In this document: positions 61,191 through 64,000 of the stretch, piece after piece
How the letters are laid out: each line of letters begins with the position of its first letter
Position numbering within the stretch: position 1 is the first letter of the stretch
Assembly: GCA_004154925.1 (NCBI GenBank)
Contig: QJNS01000748.1
Location: 124,001 to 188,000 of the forward strand
DNA from: Monosporascus cannonballus
Lineage: Eukaryota > Ascomycota > Sordariomycetes > Xylariales
Reading direction: 5' to 3'
DNA length: 64,000 bases
Program-made: the position numbers and the translations under genes
Notes under the pieces: generated by a model
What the model was told of the DNA's origin: nothing
The model's input: the letters and a program-made list of their open reading frames with translations, nothing else
The model's database searches: none

Positions 61191-64000
61191 CCTGCGAGTT
61201 CAGTACCCATAATCCACACCTCGGTTGTTGCCATACCCCCTGTCGAAGCCATGTCAATCGGGGCAAAAAGTCGTAGCGCACCTGCTTCAGCAACTTTCCG
61301 CTCTGGGCCCACCGAGCCCTATGAGATATAATGGATACCATGTCCATCGGCCATGAGCCCCGAAACAGAGTCGCGAAACGTGACCGAGACAGCCTGCCCT
61401 TGAACCCGGGGCTCTCGGCAAAGGGCCTGGTAGGGCAGAAAAGGAGACGGTGCTTGTCCAATCAATCTAATCGGCAGGGGGCGGCACCGCGGTGCCTCGG
61501 TTTATGGTGGTATAACGTCATCCAAGGGAACATGGAAAGAGAATGCTCGTTCGTGCAACCGCATTCGCCCCCAAGTACGCCGCGGCAGTCGACCGCGAAT
61601 TCATATTGCCGACTCCAAACTTGCAATGCAATCCCTAACGGTATCCCCGCCACGCCTAGGGCCGCAAATCTACGCGGGGGGGACAGGAGGCGCAGCGCTT
61701 CCCGCGGATCTCTGTGCCTTTTGGGGCCACGCAAGATCTGCTCTTCTCTCTTGGTCCGGCCGTGCAAACTCTCGAGACCCGGCCCCGACGCCGTTTCGAC
61801 CCTCTTCAGTTGGTCCACAACTCGAAACCCTATCGATCTGAGGGATGCGTCCCGGGGCTTTCGAAGCGGCCAATCACGCCTCTTGCACAGCTGATGCGTT
61901 GCCTCTTGTGCTTTTGACCCTTTCACGAATGGTGTCTTGACGATAGCGAATTTGAAAGAAGATTTGCAACGACCGAGGGCGGCGGCTTCTCGTGTTCGTT
62001 TTTGGCAAGTACAAAGCCAACCTACATATGCCGTAATGCTACCCAGGCCACCAGCCACCGTGGCGGTTCGTTTAACAGTTCGCGCGCCTTGCGAAAATTG
62101 CGCTATAGTATTGGCCGCGAGAGAAGAGAAGGAAAGGGTTCCCTAGTCGGCCCGGAACACGTGACGATCCAATCACTCCCGATGTACTCGGCCCCGTTAA
62201 TGGGGGCTAAGTCTGCTATGAATAGGTAGGTCTATTACCCATCACGGCCTTCCGGCAAAGACGGTGCAAGTTTTAGCTTTCCGAGATATAGACGTCTCAG
62301 CGAATCGCATCTTCGGATCCAGGTTCTGGTAGATGAAGCCGAGACGGCCGGCTTTGCGCAATCGCACAGCCACTTGGGCTAATTACATGCAATGAAACGT
62401 TTTCCTCCGCCGCAGGACATGACGGGCCATACACTAGAATCAATCTAGCCTTCAATCACCGTTTCAAGTTAGAGCATCATCCCCAGCTAAGATCGAGCCC
62501 ATCCGGTTCGTGCTATGAAAGTTGTGAACATACACATCTCCAGTCCTTGCAGACTCCCTGAAGTACAAGTGCCATAAAACCTGCGGAGCATGTAGCTTCT
62601 CTAAGTAAGACGCCCAAGGCGTTGGTCCTGAGTCCGATGGCTGCAGGGCTTGGCATTGATATTTCAGCGAACGATCACACCCATTCCTCCTTTCTGCCGC
62701 CGTGAGAATTTGCGCCTCGCGCCGGTGGGACGGGACGGCGTGAGATCTGTGTCACGGCGCGGGATATGGTTCCGACACCCAGATCTACGCGTACTTCGCA
62801 CGTGGTTAGTGTAGATACATGGTACCTACCTAGATAGCGTGATGTGTTCAGCCCTACTACCTCCAGAATCACTAGTCTCCCCAACCGAGTTGCTGCTACA
62901 CGTGGCGACGGGAACCCGATACACGGTTCAGCTATCTAAATCGTGTATTGGGTACTTGGCAAAGATGGGAAGTCCAAACTGCTGGACTCGCTAAGTTCAC
63001 TTGTATATCAGCTGCAAATCGCAATAGGGGGTTGCATATCAGGTGGATATGCATTATCACTGTTATGTGATTCTAGGTGGTACATAGTGCCTGGGACTGA
63101 CCGCCCTATGCGGATATAGAACGTATTATGTGGCGTCCCGCAACAGCTTGGATCTATCTGCATGCACTTACCACCCCACACGAAGAAGAAGAACGGCGGT
63201 CGTAACTTAGTATTGACCCAAGTTTATTGGAAGTTCTGTCTCCGGCCTGAGAGAAAAAATATTATCAAATGAAGTCATCGCGAGACGAAAAAAGCAGGAC
63301 GCTGTGTCGACATATCAATCATATCAGCCAGCTGATCTGGGTACACCATCCCCTACTGGATGTTAGTGCGGCTGGAAATCGCGGAATCGTTCCATACCCC
63401 CCCGTCCCTTCGGAGCTAACAACTTGGGCGCTTTGATGCTCATGCTACGAGCTGTCCAACCAGAAACGGCCAACCAGTCAGGCAGAGGCTGTCACGCCCA
63501 AGGGCATCGAGCCATAAAGCTTCTAGGGCTTCCCCATGCTCCCGCGCATGTGATCATCAGGTTTAACTAGGCAGATGCTCTATGCGCAAGAACCAGATCT
63601 GATTCTTATTTGTGTATGACATCCCGCAGTGGCTTGCAGTAGAAGTAGGTAGCCGAAACGCTCGAGTCGTATGAGGCTGACGATGTGGATCGCAGCCCAA
63701 CCTCCTCTTCGTAAATCCTGGCCCTTTAATTATTCTACCGACATGTGGCAGCCGAACCGAGACTATCTTCTAGTTTAGAGCTCGGTATCAGATATCGTAT
63801 AGCGCCAGTTATCTAATACTTCATAGTCTCTACCTAGTAGTCTCTAGCTTACACTTCAACTCCACTCTGGGTTCCAGCTGGGAAACCGCCTAAGCCTACA
63901 ATAACATCTCGCGCGGTTTCGGGAGCCATCGTAAGACGGAATGTAATTCCTAGCCAGCTCTAGTAGAGATCGACACCCCCCAAACGGCTCTATAACACAC
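61191..64000. other. Right-hand spacer, no supported gene
   Basis: Two opposed long frames (61331-61894 plus and 61462-62058 minus) overlap each other almost completely and lack domains or recognisable splice structure. From 62.2 kb to the end only short frames occur. No RNA gene or repeat recognised. A gene with many introns and low conservation could escape reading by eye. Confidence 0.5.

Noticed and set aside
61331..62058. Opposed frames of 187 (plus) and 198 (minus) codons
   Set aside because: They overlap almost fully, neither shows a domain or codon pattern I trust, and no splice structure or neighbour supports them. Could be revisited with RNA data.
1..64000. CRISPR arrays, bacterial operons, tRNA or rRNA genes
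   Set aside because: The sequence is fungal; no spaced direct-repeat array, no tRNA B-box with a consistent clover leaf and no rRNA core seen. A tRNAscan run would settle the tRNA question.

Overview
The window reads as a filamentous ascomycete (Pezizomycotina, probably Sordariomycetes) chromosome with a sharp composition boundary near 45.58 kb. The evidence is short 60-120 bp introns with GTATGT/GTAGGT-type donors and CTAAT/CTGAC branch sites, a fungal Yvh1, a fungal C2H2 protein, TAGGTAGGTACC-type intergenic sequence, and transposons that carry the signature of repeat-induced point mutation (RIP). I cannot name the genus.

Left compartment, 1-45,577: very AT-rich, with no intact gene. It is a stack of dead transposons whose termini can still be read. 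(a) 1-1450: pogo/Fot1-like transposase relic. (b) 4165-6026: complete Fot1-like element with TA duplication. (c) about 9609-25744: Ty3/gypsy-type LTR element carrying several insertions. These are a 128-bp element at 9695, a 188-bp solo LTR at 12111, and a second Fot1-like copy (14364-23089). That Fot1-like copy itself carries a 125-bp solo LTR (14489) and a complete 6.7-kb chromovirus (16230-22960). (d) 28961-38600: Tc1/mariner-type element split by a second chromovirus (29819-36587, opposite orientation). (e) 38604-45577: Ty1/copia element with 163-bp LTRs, carrying a 1.5-kb miniature LTR element (42898-44408). Most insertions have a readable target-site duplication, and several have an empty-site paralogue inside the window. 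Differences between the LTR pairs are transitions wherever I compared them, and catalytic or zinc-binding codons are altered as C-to-T or G-to-A change would alter them. This fits RIP.

Right compartment, 45,578-64,000: balanced base composition with only two genes I can support, both on the minus strand. One is the Yvh1 dual-specificity phosphatase (48685-49873, one intron). The other is a multi-exon C2H2 zinc-finger protein (52507 to about 54716, at least two introns, first exon unresolved). The rest is long non-coding sequence containing a G-quadruplex-prone tract and two inverted copies of an approximately 256-bp terminal-inverted-repeat element (58549-58804 and 60934-61190). The last 9 kb has no gene I can defend.

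I found no intact new protein system. The novelty lies in the datable insertion stratigraphy, the miniature LTR element, the LTR minisatellite of chromovirus 1, and the unassigned TIR family in the gene-bearing part. All alignments were done by eye.
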